Assembly: GCF_910592395.1 (NCBI RefSeq)
Contig: NC_088326.1
Span: 873,001-937,000 of the forward strand
Direction: 5' to 3'
DNA length: 64,000 nucleotides
From: Lineus longissimus
Lineage: Eukaryota; Nemertea; Pilidiophora; Heteronemertea; Lineidae
Shown: positions 38,401 to 48,130 of the stretch, piece by piece
Numbering within the stretch: position 1 is the stretch's first letter
How the letters are laid out: every line of letters begins with the position of its first letter
Notes under the pieces: generated by a model
Databases searched by the model: none
What the model was told of the DNA's origin: nothing
Seen by the model: the letters and a program-made list of their open reading frames with translations, nothing else
Position numbers and translations under genes: made by a program

Positions 38401-41064
38401 CTGAATCATTCCCTTGACCATTTGTCAGCGTCCCTAGCTGTGTTCCCAAACTATCTCGCATAACAGATGAAACTCCATAACATCAAACACTATCCTTGGG
38501 CCAGGCACCTCTCAACTGATACACTCAATACCCATTCTTCTTCCAGGAATTCATTTGCCAACGTGCGTCCATCTCACAATTCCATCCCGCAGATGAAACT
38601 GGGAAGTCTTGAGACCCTCACAGGAAGGAGAGCGGGCGCAGCAGCCGAAACGAAATCAGCACCATCTGCTACGAAGATCTCAACAGTAAGTATAAAATTT
38701 GGACCTCTTCTGCGAATGAGGAAAATCTGTTTCTTGAATTTCAGATTCTAGTGGTGTCTTTACAAAAATCGCCACCAGCTACCCGAACGGTTGTCCTGCA
38801 TGTTCCCTTGGTTCCCAACTAATTTAGCTAATCTATTCTGGTCGTCTTTGTTGATGGCACAGATCGATCTTGAAACAGATTGAAGATTCCACAAATCTCT
38901 TTTCCACAAGTCAGACTCCACCTCATCTCTTTTTCCGACTCTGCCTCACTTCTTTGTTCTGACTTCTCAGTCTGCTTGTTGCTATGGTGACAACTGGTTG
39001 CCGAGGTGCCGTTGTCATTTATTACAGTTCCTTCCGGCCTTGACCTCGAAGCATCAAATGATGAAATCGGCCGAGTTTTACCTTCAGGTGATGGTTGGCA
39101 CCACCTCACTGCTTTCACACACAAACACATCAACCCAATTACACTACCATTAGCCACTTTCCTCAAGCGAGAATATCAGACTTCTGCTCAGGTATCGGCC
39201 AATCAGCTAAGAAACACTGTAAGCCTCATGGCCTGTCCTTTGCGAGCCTAACCAGCATAATAGGCGTCTTCTGATTGGTTGTTTGACATCCCTGCCTGAG
39301 GAAAGTGGCGTATACAGGTTTACTGAAATAACGAGACCAGCTCCACCTTGTGTGACATGACATCAAACAACTGGAAAATGCATTCACCGACTCTTGAATC
39401 TTTATAAGTCTGAACCCATCACTCCTATCAATTTCTACCCAATTTTGTACCCCTAAAGACTAATTAACCATTTGATTTCACCCCATTTTGAGTGTGTTCA
39501 GCATGATTGTTTTGACTTCCATTTTCAGCCCTTAACCCCCTCCTCCGTCAACCAAATCAACAATCCTATCTCTTCTCTTCATTCTTCAGGCGCCCCGATT
39601 TTAGTTCCCCTGCACAGGTTAGTAGCATGCATGTGGCTTGTCACTCCACCATGTGGCACCTTCATCCTGTGACGTCCTCCAACTCCCATCTGACATCTGA
39701 CGTCTGTGACCTCTTTCCAGATTAGCGCATTGGCAGCCGAGTGGTGAAACTTCGCCAAGTTATCAGCTCAACCTCAATGCCATGTCGCAGTTTTGGTTGA
39801 ATGGCGTAATTTTCAACTGCTTTGGCCTCGTTACTCGGCGAGGTTCCACCACTCTGCCACTAGGAGCGCTGAGCTGGGAAGGTGAAAACAACCCACTTTC
39901 TAGTTCAAGTTTTTGAGAAATCAAATTTGTTTACGATGCCAGATGGGAGTGACTATGCATAAACTCATCAACCTAAATCCTCCTGTCTAGCACCTGTATC
40001 CTATACCGCTATCATATTTAGGTAATTTCTGTTAGCTGTGGGCTGTTATCATATCTACCTTCATCATGACAACCTATGCTTCATTTTTCAGTAGGCCAGT
40101 TTTAAGTCTCTTTTAGTTTAGGTACATATCCCTCTATCATGTTGCATGGCGATGGTGTCCTTAGCTTCATAGCTCTCTTAGTAGTAGCGTCCTTCATCAT
40201 GGCATTAACTACACAAATAAGTTTTGATTTCCCAAATAAGATCTTGTCACGTATTTTTATGCAAGTGTCTCACTCACTGGACAACTGTGGACAGATGTGG
40301 ATGAAACTTCCTCCACCCCACCCACTCCATTAATCACCTCCATAACTCGTAACGTTTTTCTCCACAGACCGACAATACGAGCACGTCTAACTCCACCCTC
40401 ACCAACAATACCGCCACCGTGCTCAACATCCTTCAAAACGTTACGTCCAAGGCTAACCAATCGTCCAACCTTAACAAACGCAGTCACACCGAGTTCTTCC
40501 TCATTAATTACCGTCTCGGTCAGGATGCAAAACACGCCTCGGCGGCCGCGACGGCTACCACACCACCTGTTGATGGCGGGTCCATGGTAAGGCAGAGAAC
40601 TGTAAGTCATACACAGAGCAACTCCGGCCCAACGGACATTGGCGACTTTGTGTAACTTAATCTGGCCCACCTGGATCTTGGTCTTGTGTTTCTCTAGTAT
40701 TTATACATGTAGTTGTTATGACAAAATCCAAAGCATTGAGACTTGACCAATTCAACCTCTTGCTCACTCAGACGAGTATTTTCTGACTTGGAGCACGGAT
40801 GAAATTGGAAATTAGAAAAATAGGTACTCTTGTAAGTGGTAATCTTTTCTCAACTTCCAAAGAAGTAATCTTTTAAGAATTAAATTTGTGATGGAGATTG
40901 CATCATGATTTATAACTAAGCTTCTCATCTTTCAGACCCTGACCGTAGAAGATACTGTGCCAACTCTGAAGTTCTCACCTTTCAACGAAAAACCGGAAGT
41001 GACCGCAGAGAGGAAGAGTATTATCAGCAAGGAGTATAGTCGTCATGGTCACATGTCTCAATGA
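32499..41064 (+). CDS. AGBL2: Alternative C-terminal tail exons of the carboxypeptidase gene
   Basis: A chain of phase-compatible exons continues beyond the 31769 stop: 32499-32552 (18 codons), 33247-33393, 34327-34455, 34604-34666, 37445-37550, 37817-37898, 38137-38355, 38547-38685, an optional 39192-39218, 40368-40586 (or to 40601) and 40936-41064 ending in TGA. All have AG acceptors and GT donors. Phases run 0 through 34666, then 1, 2, 2 and 0. They encode a low-complexity, Ser/Asn-rich tail with one charged helix (RMAEMKKRMEEEKQREAALY) and a DSNHSDSDLDDLSDN acidic patch; I recognise no domain. Reaching it requires splicing from 31655 rather than stopping at 31769. It could instead be a separate downstream gene, but I see no start exon for one. 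An alternative to 37445-37550 is 34891-34936, with the same entry and exit phases. Confidence 0.6.
33790..33918. repeat. Short fold-back repeat
   Basis: CTTTTGTTCAAGG (33791-33803) and ACTCGGTG are repeated in reverse complement as CACCGAGT and CCTTGAACAAAAG up to 33913. They form an imperfect hairpin of about 125 bp in an intron. This is probably a tiny MITE remnant. Confidence 0.5.
34459..34590 (+). repeat. AGGTCA half-site cluster in an intron
   Basis: AAGGTCAAGGTCA occurs twice (34458-34470 and 34477-34489), and further AGGTCA copies follow to about 34590. The cluster fills most of the 148-bp intron between exons 34327-34455 and 34604-34666. It belongs to the same repeat family as at 17530 and 25388, on the opposite strand. 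Confidence 0.6.
35380..36908. mobile_element. piggyBac-like non-autonomous element built of tandem hairpins
   Basis: TTAA flanks both ends (35380-35383 and 36905-36908). The ends are inverted repeats: TTAACACTTTCAGCGCCGAA on the left and TTAATACCTCCAGTGCTGAA on the reverse of the right, differing mainly by transitions. A second inverted block around TTTGAGCTGGTTATCGGAGT follows. TTAA target duplication and this end type point to piggyBac. The interior is seven hairpin units starting at 35473, 35622, 35748, 36402, 36528, 36626 and 36724, with arms GAACTACGCCATCGCCATCT and its complement (28 bp perfect, about 45 bp near-perfect) and a period of about 126 bp. Units 5 and 6 lack the outer 3' arm. 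No transposase is present. It lies in an intron of the carboxypeptidase tail. Confidence 0.8.
35870..36389 (-). mobile_element. 5'-truncated non-LTR retrotransposon fragment
   Basis: A 520-bp insertion splits the spacer between hairpin units 3 and 4. GACTTCAT is duplicated on both sides (35862-35869 and 36390-36397). On the minus strand an open frame of about 145 codons carries a CCHC-like cluster (CGLCDQVC, then HYFITC), typical of the region after reverse transcriptase in LINE ORF2 proteins. It is followed by a 3' tail of (GTTAT)n repeats. The reverse transcriptase itself is missing, so the copy was dead on arrival. Confidence 0.8.
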
Positions 41065-41661
41065 TGTCACAGTCATGTTTTGATGCCGATGTCGCTGGCC
41101 TTTTTAGGTGAACTACGTGGATCATATTACTTAACGGCAACATGATGGTTTAAGCCAACAAATGTACAAGAAGTGTCGATCTGAACATTCTATCTATAAG
41201 ACAGTATTGCTGTATTTGAACTTTCAAGATGATTTCGGATTTACTAGCAGAAGCAGTTGTGTGATCTAGGTTTATTTTGCCAACGTTTGGTGCCAAATAG
41301 CTAGATACAAGAGGTAGTGATAGTTATAAACAATTGTCAGAAATGATATTCATAGTAGGCAGGCTGAAAAAAGTCTGTATGTTTTATGGCTTCGTTGTGG
41401 AAGCTTGATCAGTTACTGTAGATGCTTGTTCATATAACCTTTGTCTAAAAGCGTTGATGTACCGGACGTTTTGGACTCTTTTGAAATGCATACACTACAT
41501 ATTCAGCAGCACTTGAAAATTGTTATGCACCAGTAAAGTCCTTATCCATCAGCACCTTTCTTTGCTGCCGAATTCTCAAAATTTAAGCAGTTGAGTAAAC
41601 TCCTGGTTATGGCAACATCACCTCCATGAAACATTGAAATAGCGTGCAGAGAAAAACCTTG

Positions 41662-41731
41662 TACAGGGTAGCCCAAAAAAGAGTCCTATAGCAAGAAATT
41701 AGGACAGGACATATTTTTGAGATGCCCTGTA
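41662..41731. mobile_element. Mariner-type mini-MITE in the 3' untranslated region
   Basis: TACAGGGTAGCCCAAAAAAG at the left and, reverse-complemented, TACAGGGCATCTCAAAAATA at the right form inverted ends with TA borders, as in mariner elements. Only about 70 bp remain. It lies between the carboxypeptidase stop and the candidate poly(A) signals. Confidence 0.55.
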
Positions 41732-41736
41732 TTGTA

Positions 41737-41792
41737 AATAAAAGAATAAGAGTGATATTTGCATTAAATATTTTGTTACTTTGTTAAATAAA
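41737..41792 (+). terminator. Candidate poly(A) signals of the carboxypeptidase long form
   Basis: AATAAA occurs at 41737-41742 and at 41787-41792, about 0.7 kb past the stop at 41064. The neighbouring NDUFAF8-like gene ends at 42136 on the opposite strand, so the two genes converge here. Confidence 0.45.
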
Positions 41793-42135
41793 AGAAATGT
41801 TACAAATCTGATATCAAATATTTGTTTCTTTTGCCCTGATGCAATCGTCTCGGGGCGATTCTCTGAAGGCTGCTAAGATCTGATCAGGTAACCTCCTGTT
41901 CCCCTCCTGACATCATTAAAGACGGAGAACAGAGATCTAGGAGACTCTTTCTTATTCTCGCCATCCGTTTCAGAACTGTCCAAAACGTGAAATGTTCATT
42001 TGATTGGTCATTCACATGTGGGACACATCACCGAGACAAATCCAGCAAGAATATCTTTCAAATGTCCAAACATTTCTGTCTCTGTCTCGAATATTCCATC
42101 AGACATATCCTAGCATCCTGTTCCCTGTCCCTCTA

Positions 42136-43039
42136 TCATCTTGGTTTGGCCTTTTTCATCTGCAAAAAGGATGCAAAAAACCATTACTGTAAAGCGTTTT
42201 GACTTGTATTCATGACATCATTCAGCTTAAGGACAACCCTGGCAGTTAGGTGTCACATTAATGCTAAACAATCCAATGCAAGAAGGTAAATTTAAAAAGT
42301 CACAACCCAACATTATCAAATGACCAGCTGGAAGGTCATGCAACCGAATATATAGCCAGCTGGAAGAGGGAACTAACAGGATCCATAACCAACTGGAAGA
42401 GTGGTCTCGATTGGCTACTTACGGCTTCCCCGAAACAGTTCTTCAGAGCTTCAAACTCTTTCCCGCATTCGTGCTTCTGCACATCACTTGACTTTGTCAC
42501 AACGCACCTGGCATATCCTGTGATCTGAAAAAAGAAGGAGGCATTTGACCTTGGGTAGGACATTTCACTTCAATTGATAAAAAGCTGCCACTTTCAATTG
42601 GAATGCCAATCCCTTTTTCTCTTGCCTTGGGCTCCAGGAACGAGTTTACTATCCCCGATCACGGCCCAAAAGGTCATCAATGGGCTCCACACGTGACACC
42701 GGCATAGGCCTATGGTATTGATGACAAAAACTGAGCTCACAACCTTGATTTGCTGGCGCCATGGCGAAGACCAACGGTATCTCTGGTTCTTCATCCACTC
42801 CCCAAGAATGTTGACTGGTAGCAACCCACCTGGCACCAGGAGACAAACAGGCGTAGGCCTATGGATCAAGATTTGGACATGAAGGTGAGGCCTTTTTTGG
42901 GGTCACCCTGTGACCTGTCACTGTCCGCACATTTCATGTCTGTGGAATTAATTACCTGGGGCTGACACTCAGCTAAATACGTTGGGAAACTTCTAAGTTT
43001 ATTTCTGGCGTTCCTCGTGGCTGAAACACCGCGATCCAT
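42136..43039 (-). CDS. NDUFAF8: NDUFAF8-like mitochondrial complex I assembly factor (twin CX9C)
   Basis: Three exons, all phase 0: 43039-42956 (ATG, donor GTAATT), 42524-42423 (acceptor TTTTTTCAG, donor GTAAGT) and 42159-42136 (acceptor TTTGCAG, TGA). The 69-residue product has two CX9C motifs: CQPQITGYARC, spanning the first junction, and CGKEFEALKNC. It reads RNKLRSFPTYLAEC before the first and ends EAMKKAKPR. Human NDUFAF8 (74 residues) has the same layout, with CAREFEALRSC and a similar N-terminal helix. NDUFAF8 is a disulfide-stabilised protein imported through the Mia40 route that stabilises NDUFAF5 during complex I assembly. The tiny last exon is supported by frame, acceptor and resemblance to the human Lys-rich end, but it is the least certain part. 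The gene is head to head with ADI1. Confidence 0.85.
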
Positions 43040-43318
43040 GCGTCTGAAAACGATATTTTGGTGATAAAATAAGAGTGGTGAGGAATTTTTATTTGTCAAT
43101 GTCATAAATCGTTACACTCTCCTGGTCGCTTTTATATACACACGTGACATTCTTACATAGTCAGTCTCCGATAACGGCGATAACGCTGATCACCATTGAC
43201 GAGGCTTGGAGAATGCGATTTATTTTTCACACCAGGTGACGCCATTTTGTTTCCCATATTTGGTATAATTTATGCCGCAGCGTCATTGCATGTAGGATTT
43301 TACGTAGATCGACATATG

Positions 43319-44166
43319 TCTGCAGACTGGGGGTTTTCTCATGAGTCAATAGAATCTGAGGTCTGGAATTAGGGGACCATATCAGCAGTTGCTTTCAGCC
43401 AACTTCTGTATTAAAATTAAGATCTGGAATTAGGGGACCATCTCAACAGTTGCCATGTGATTTTCACACTAAAAAATAAGAGGCCATTTCAGGTATATGC
43501 GAAACGGTAGAACAAAAATTATCTAGGCCGTTGTGCAAACAGGCTTTGCGATACACCACGAGTTGGGGTGTAGGCCTAAATTCCTTTAACTGTGAACCAA
43601 GTGCATCCACTGGCACGCTACATGTATGTGTGACTCGCACGGATTTAGCACGTAGGGCCTACATGATGCTAATCAGCTAGGATGTATCTTGTGACCAGGA
43701 CTGTAGTAATAAACATTTGCCTGAAAACATTTATATTTGGCCTAACAACACCTGTTTAGAATGTCAAAGAGGCCGGTATTTTCACTTAACATCAAGAGAC
43801 AGAGGAGAACTGTCAAGGTGGGTGTTTGATATACAATGGTTTTCTGTTCCCTGAGTTTCTTCATTCTGTTATCTTCAATTATATTTACCCATGTCATTCA
43901 GCACTTTTTATCATGAAATGCTGCCTTTGAAACGAACCCAACCTTGCCGGCCAATCAACCAGGCGCACGAGGCACAACAGGCCGATACAATATACATGTT
44001 CTGTATTAAGTACGTCATCTGTCATGCACACCCAAAAAAAATCTTCCTGCAAGATGATTCACAGGTAATTCAAATATAAAACAAACTTTGAAAAAAAGTT
44101 GGCGCAAAGCAACTACTGATAAACCTTAGATTCTATTGACTCATGAGAAAACCCCCAGTCTGCAGA
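43319..44166. mobile_element. Non-autonomous DNA transposon with perfect 39-bp inverted ends
   Basis: Positions 43319-43357 begin TCTGCAGACTGGGGGTTTTC and are exactly repeated in reverse complement at 44128-44166. TGCA at 43321 and 44161 could be a 4-bp target duplication, but it is palindromic and part of the symmetric ends, so this is ambiguous. Inside, a TCTGGAATTAGGGGACCAT string is directly repeated (about 43361 and 43421). No transposase is visible. It occupies most of the intergenic space between NDUFAF8 and ADI1. Confidence 0.75.
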
Positions 44167-44277
44167 CTGCGGCATGCATTTTTTGCCCGCTGAAATTCTT
44201 ACATAGGCCTACGCAGTTAGATTTCGCATTGGATTTGAAGACACAACTTTGCTGTTTCCAGATAGGCCTAAGCTAAA

Positions 44278-45704
44278 ATGACTGAGGCATGGTATATGGA
44301 TGACTCATTGGAAGATCAGCGTCTTCCGCACCGACTGGACCCCCCACAACCCGTCTCATATGATGGTTTGAAGAAGATCGGAGTGCTATATTGGAAGGTT
44401 AGTAGAGAGTTACATTGTCATTAGTACTACGGGTCCGCTCTCTAGATACATGGGCACATTGATCTTTTTCGAAGAAGTTTGTTTGTGCGCTGACCAGTCA
44501 TGCGTTTCTCCTGGAACGAAGGGTCACCGTGGCTTAAGGCAGTGTCAAAAGTCGGCTTACACCCTCTATAAAATCATCTTCTCCTCAGTTGAACCCGAAA
44601 ACATTCAAGGAGGATGGGACGTTGGACAAGATCAGGAAAGACCGAGGTTACACGTATGAAGACTGCATCGAGTGTCACCCGGAGAAAATGGAAAACTACG
44701 ACGCCAAGGTTTGTGAGTTTCTTGCTGCAAATCTAACTTTAAGTAAACATTGGTGTTATGACCGCTGGATTTAATGGTGTGGGAGACAACAATGAGAGAA
44801 GTTTTAAAAACTCATTAACCTCCCATCCCTTTAGTCGAGTGAATTTGAATATGATTGAAAAAATGTAAATATCATTGCTGTTCCTTTCCAGTTGAAGATG
44901 TTCTTTGAAGAGCATCTCCACACAGACGAGGAGATCCGTTTCATTGCTGATGGCAGCGGATACTTTGATGTCCGAGATGCTGACAATCGATGGATCCGCA
45001 TCAAATGTTGTCCTGGGGATTTGATCATCTTGCCCGCTGGAATTTATCATCGGTTCACACTTGATGAGAAGGTAAGTTGTCAATAGCATTCCGCGACGTT
45101 ACTATTTATAGCTCACAAGGTCATTTGAATAAGATATTGATGACGTTTTAGTCACGTGACAGTCGGACATCGACACTTATTTCTACGCATTTGAGCTTAT
45201 TTCAAAGTCAATTATCTTTGACCCTGCATTGTTTTTAGCATGAATGATACCATAGAGTCAGAGAGAGAAATATTCAAAACAATTATGGAGTATTTCCAAC
45301 ACTCGGACATGTGCCAGATTGAATCTAACTGCCCAAGTTAGAAAGCCTGAATCCATTACGAAACCGCATGTTTGTCCGACATTGCCTGTAATTCAGCGAT
45401 GGGGAAATAGAGGGCAGCAGCTGCAGTCATTATCGCGGAAAGCTATTTGTAGTCGAAGGTCGCAGCACTGTGCCGAAAGTTTTTTACTCCGGGGAAATTA
45501 AATCATGTTTAGCATCTCTGTATTTTTGATTCTCATTCACATTATGCAATACATTTACTCGATATTTTCCGTGGTTTCCAGGACTACATCAAAGCGATGA
45601 GATTGTTCATCGGGGAACCAGTCTGGAAGGCTCACAACCGTCCCGCTGACGATATGGAGTGCAGAAAACAATACGTCAAGGATCTCCAGTCCACAGAGAG
45701 CTAA
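44278..45704 (+). CDS. ADI1: Acireductone dioxygenase (ADI1)
   Basis: Four phase-0 exons: 44278-44397, 44589-44708, 44892-45071 and 45582-45704 (TAA), giving 180 residues (human ADI1 has 179). The cupin metal ligands are His88, His90 and Glu94 in EEHLHTDEE, and His133 in PAGIYHRF. These are the same positions as in the human enzyme. GSGYFDVRD and FIGEPVW are also conserved. The iron form converts acireductone to 2-keto-4-methylthiobutyrate and formate, the last oxidative step of methionine salvage; the nickel form makes an off-pathway product with CO. Cytosolic and nuclear. The start is the first ATG, and the N-terminal [15 protein letters not shown] fits the family. The first donor is GTTAGT and the second GTTTGT, both weaker than usual. 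The 3' untranslated region carries a pogo-type MITE. Confidence 0.97.
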
Positions 45705-45774
45705 AGGGAGTGCCACTAGCTCACGTTATGTGTTATATGATTCTTCTTGGATCTGGTGGTGGACTTTTGAAATA

Positions 45775-45875
45775 CAGTAGAACCTCTCTTAGCGGACACT
45801 TTTCTATTAAGGACACTATTTTTGGTCCCAAATTGGTGTCAGTCCGGAGGGTGTCTTTAAATAGGGAGGTTCTAC
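45775..45875. mobile_element. pogo/Tigger-type MITE in the ADI1 3' region
   Basis: It begins CAGTAGAACCTCTCTTAGCG after TA and ends GGGAGGTTCTAC, with an internal TATTAAGGACAC. It is the same family as 10469-10625, with better-preserved ends. It lies 70 bp after the ADI1 stop codon. Confidence 0.75.
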
Positions 45876-46507
45876 ATCTACTCATCTGATTATGACTTTG
45901 TGAATTTATGCAATAACTTTTTCTAATGATGCAATTCATATTCTTCTGGGGTTGGTGGTGGACTCGACCTCGATTCAGATGGTAGGTTCTAAACCTTAGG
46001 ACGCTCCAAAACCATGAAACCACCCATTTGTTAAGTTTATATATATATACATATTTTAGTGAAAACTTCATGTGCGTTTATACTAGACCATATGTGTGGG
46101 TTTAATTAGGCCCATCAATATTCCAGCTTGTGTCATTATCATTCATCAGTGCTGGTATCATTTAAAGGTCTTGTGTTAATTGTATTTCCTTGTGGTTCAG
46201 TTAAATAGATTGCCGTAGTGCAGTTGGTATGCACCCTAATTAGCTAAAACTTGGCATTGCCCTTGTGTAGACAGATATACAAATACTACACATACCAAGT
46301 TTCAACAAAATTGCCTTTACAATAACTGCACAATAACTGCCTTTCCATTTTCCTGGACCACCAGTAATTACGAGCGGCATGCCCCTTTAATAGATACTCA
46401 TCCCCAACGATTCCACTATATACTGGTTGTTATGACCTCATTATGCATGTATGATGTAAGGCTTCTCATTGCAGTGGACAGATGGTGTACACATAACGAT
46501 GAGAATC

Positions 46508-46513
46508 AATAAA
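46508..46513 (+). terminator. Candidate poly(A) signal of ADI1
   Basis: AATAAA, 0.8 kb after the stop codon, followed by a T-rich stretch. I noticed no closer canonical hexamer, so the transcript would include the MITE. Confidence 0.4.
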
Positions 46514-47039
46514 ATCCAATTTCATGAATGAATGAAAAACACATTTGTTTGATTATTGAGACATCTTTATTCACCGCAGCTAAAGGAGGATGCATCCTAA
46601 AGAGGTCGCCTCCAAATACCACAGCCTCGAGAAGAGAAGCGTAATCTTTCTGCAAGTTTTATAAAGTCCTACACATGAGGACGATGCAACAGACACAACT
46701 CAGAAAAATAGTAGTACGACATATTCTGTGCCTATAAGTCTGCAAAGGACGAGTATCTCCTCAAGGGTGTTGTTGTTACAGATCTACCCAGGCGTCATCT
46801 GAAAGGGGTGTAGCACCATAGAGTACAATTTTGCCCTATTTCACCCTAACTTGGCCAATAAACCAAATGTATAAATTGTAAGTTACATACAAGGTTTACA
46901 TGATGCTCAGGTCAACCAGGGTGAACCAAGTCTATGTCTACAGTGCTGCCCTCTTTTATTCTTGAACCAAACTACATTTACGCTTTGTAACGGCAGGTCG
47001 GATCAAAACGAAACTACCGCTAATGGACTTGTTGATGTC

Positions 47040-48130
47040 CTAGTAGCCTGCACGCAAAATTTCAGCTCAATATTCCCACTGGAAAGTGGTTTTCCAGACA
47101 TAGTCAAAATTTGGGCATTTTTTTGGATGAGATGTTTGAAATTTCAGTTTTTACCTTGGATCCAGGTCAAAAATATTTTACAATGTACACCAATGGATAG
47201 GTTTTAAAAACACCTAAGGCCTGGGACGAGGTAAAAAACACTGTTTTAGAGGGGGGTCAGCATTCGCAAACGATAAATGATATGAAGTCGAAAATGCTCG
47301 GGATCTCAAGAGAGAGAGAAGAACATTCCATTTTAGTCGCTAAAATTTCGATATCATCGCTAGTTTCATGAGAATTGCCTTATATCGAAAAACGATATTT
47401 TGACCCTAATATCAAAACCGTTGGCCGTTTTAAAATTTTTCTAAATTCCATGGTTAGGTATATGAACCACCATCCTGTTTTGAGATCAGGAGTGAAAAAT
47501 CTGATTAACCCATTGAGTATCATGAGACTGCAGTTTCGAACAAAAGTCAAAATATCACGATTTTTTAAAACAATTTCTAAACATTTTTGATATCATTTGA
47601 CAAAGTGTTATCAGACCTACCAAAAGCCATCGAGAAATTCCAGGATTTTCATATGGGGAATCAATGAATTTAGTTTTTCGCATTTCGTGATATTTGGCTA
47701 AAGGTGATACCTTGTAATTATCTCAATCGAACAAAACGTGTTTTGGCCTCTTGGTCACCTTCCAAAGGTACTGCTTGCCAAAATTTAGCAGAAAATTCCC
47801 ACTGCTTCATGGTTTTCTAAAATCTGGGCAAAATTCAGCTAAAAGTTGAAAAATAAGCCTTGGATCCAGGTTTTACACGCTGTCAAATGAGCAGCACTAC
47901 TTAGGGTATAAAAACACAATAACCTGGATACAAGGTATTTTTGAAGTGGTCAGCATTCGCGAACGCTTCAAAGTATCGAGTTGAAATTTTGGTTGATGCA
48001 ACATTGGTCCAAAAACTGAGTGCCGGTATTAGTGAAATTTGTACATTGTTGCTGGTTTGGTGATAATAGCAGAATATCGAAAAAATGATATTTTGGACAT
48101 AATTATCGTCAAAACCACAAGCTTTTTTCA
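47040..48130. repeat. Diverged tandem duplication, about 0.7-kb unit
   Basis: Ordered landmarks recur about 690-720 bp apart: ATTCCCACTG (about 47070 and 47793), TTGGATCCAGGT (47156 and about 47858), GGTCAGCATTCGC (about 47255 and 47947), and ATATCGAAAAA followed by GATATTTT (about 47382 and 48073). Divergence is high. Nothing codes for a recognised protein. Confidence 0.55.

Noticed and set aside
39590-39626. Candidate carboxypeptidase tail exon with a good acceptor
   Set aside because: In the required phase 0 it hits a stop after four codons, so it is not part of the main model.
40257-40670. 137-codon minus-strand frame
   Set aside because: It is the antisense of exon 40368-40586, has no motif and lacks the splice context of a separate gene.
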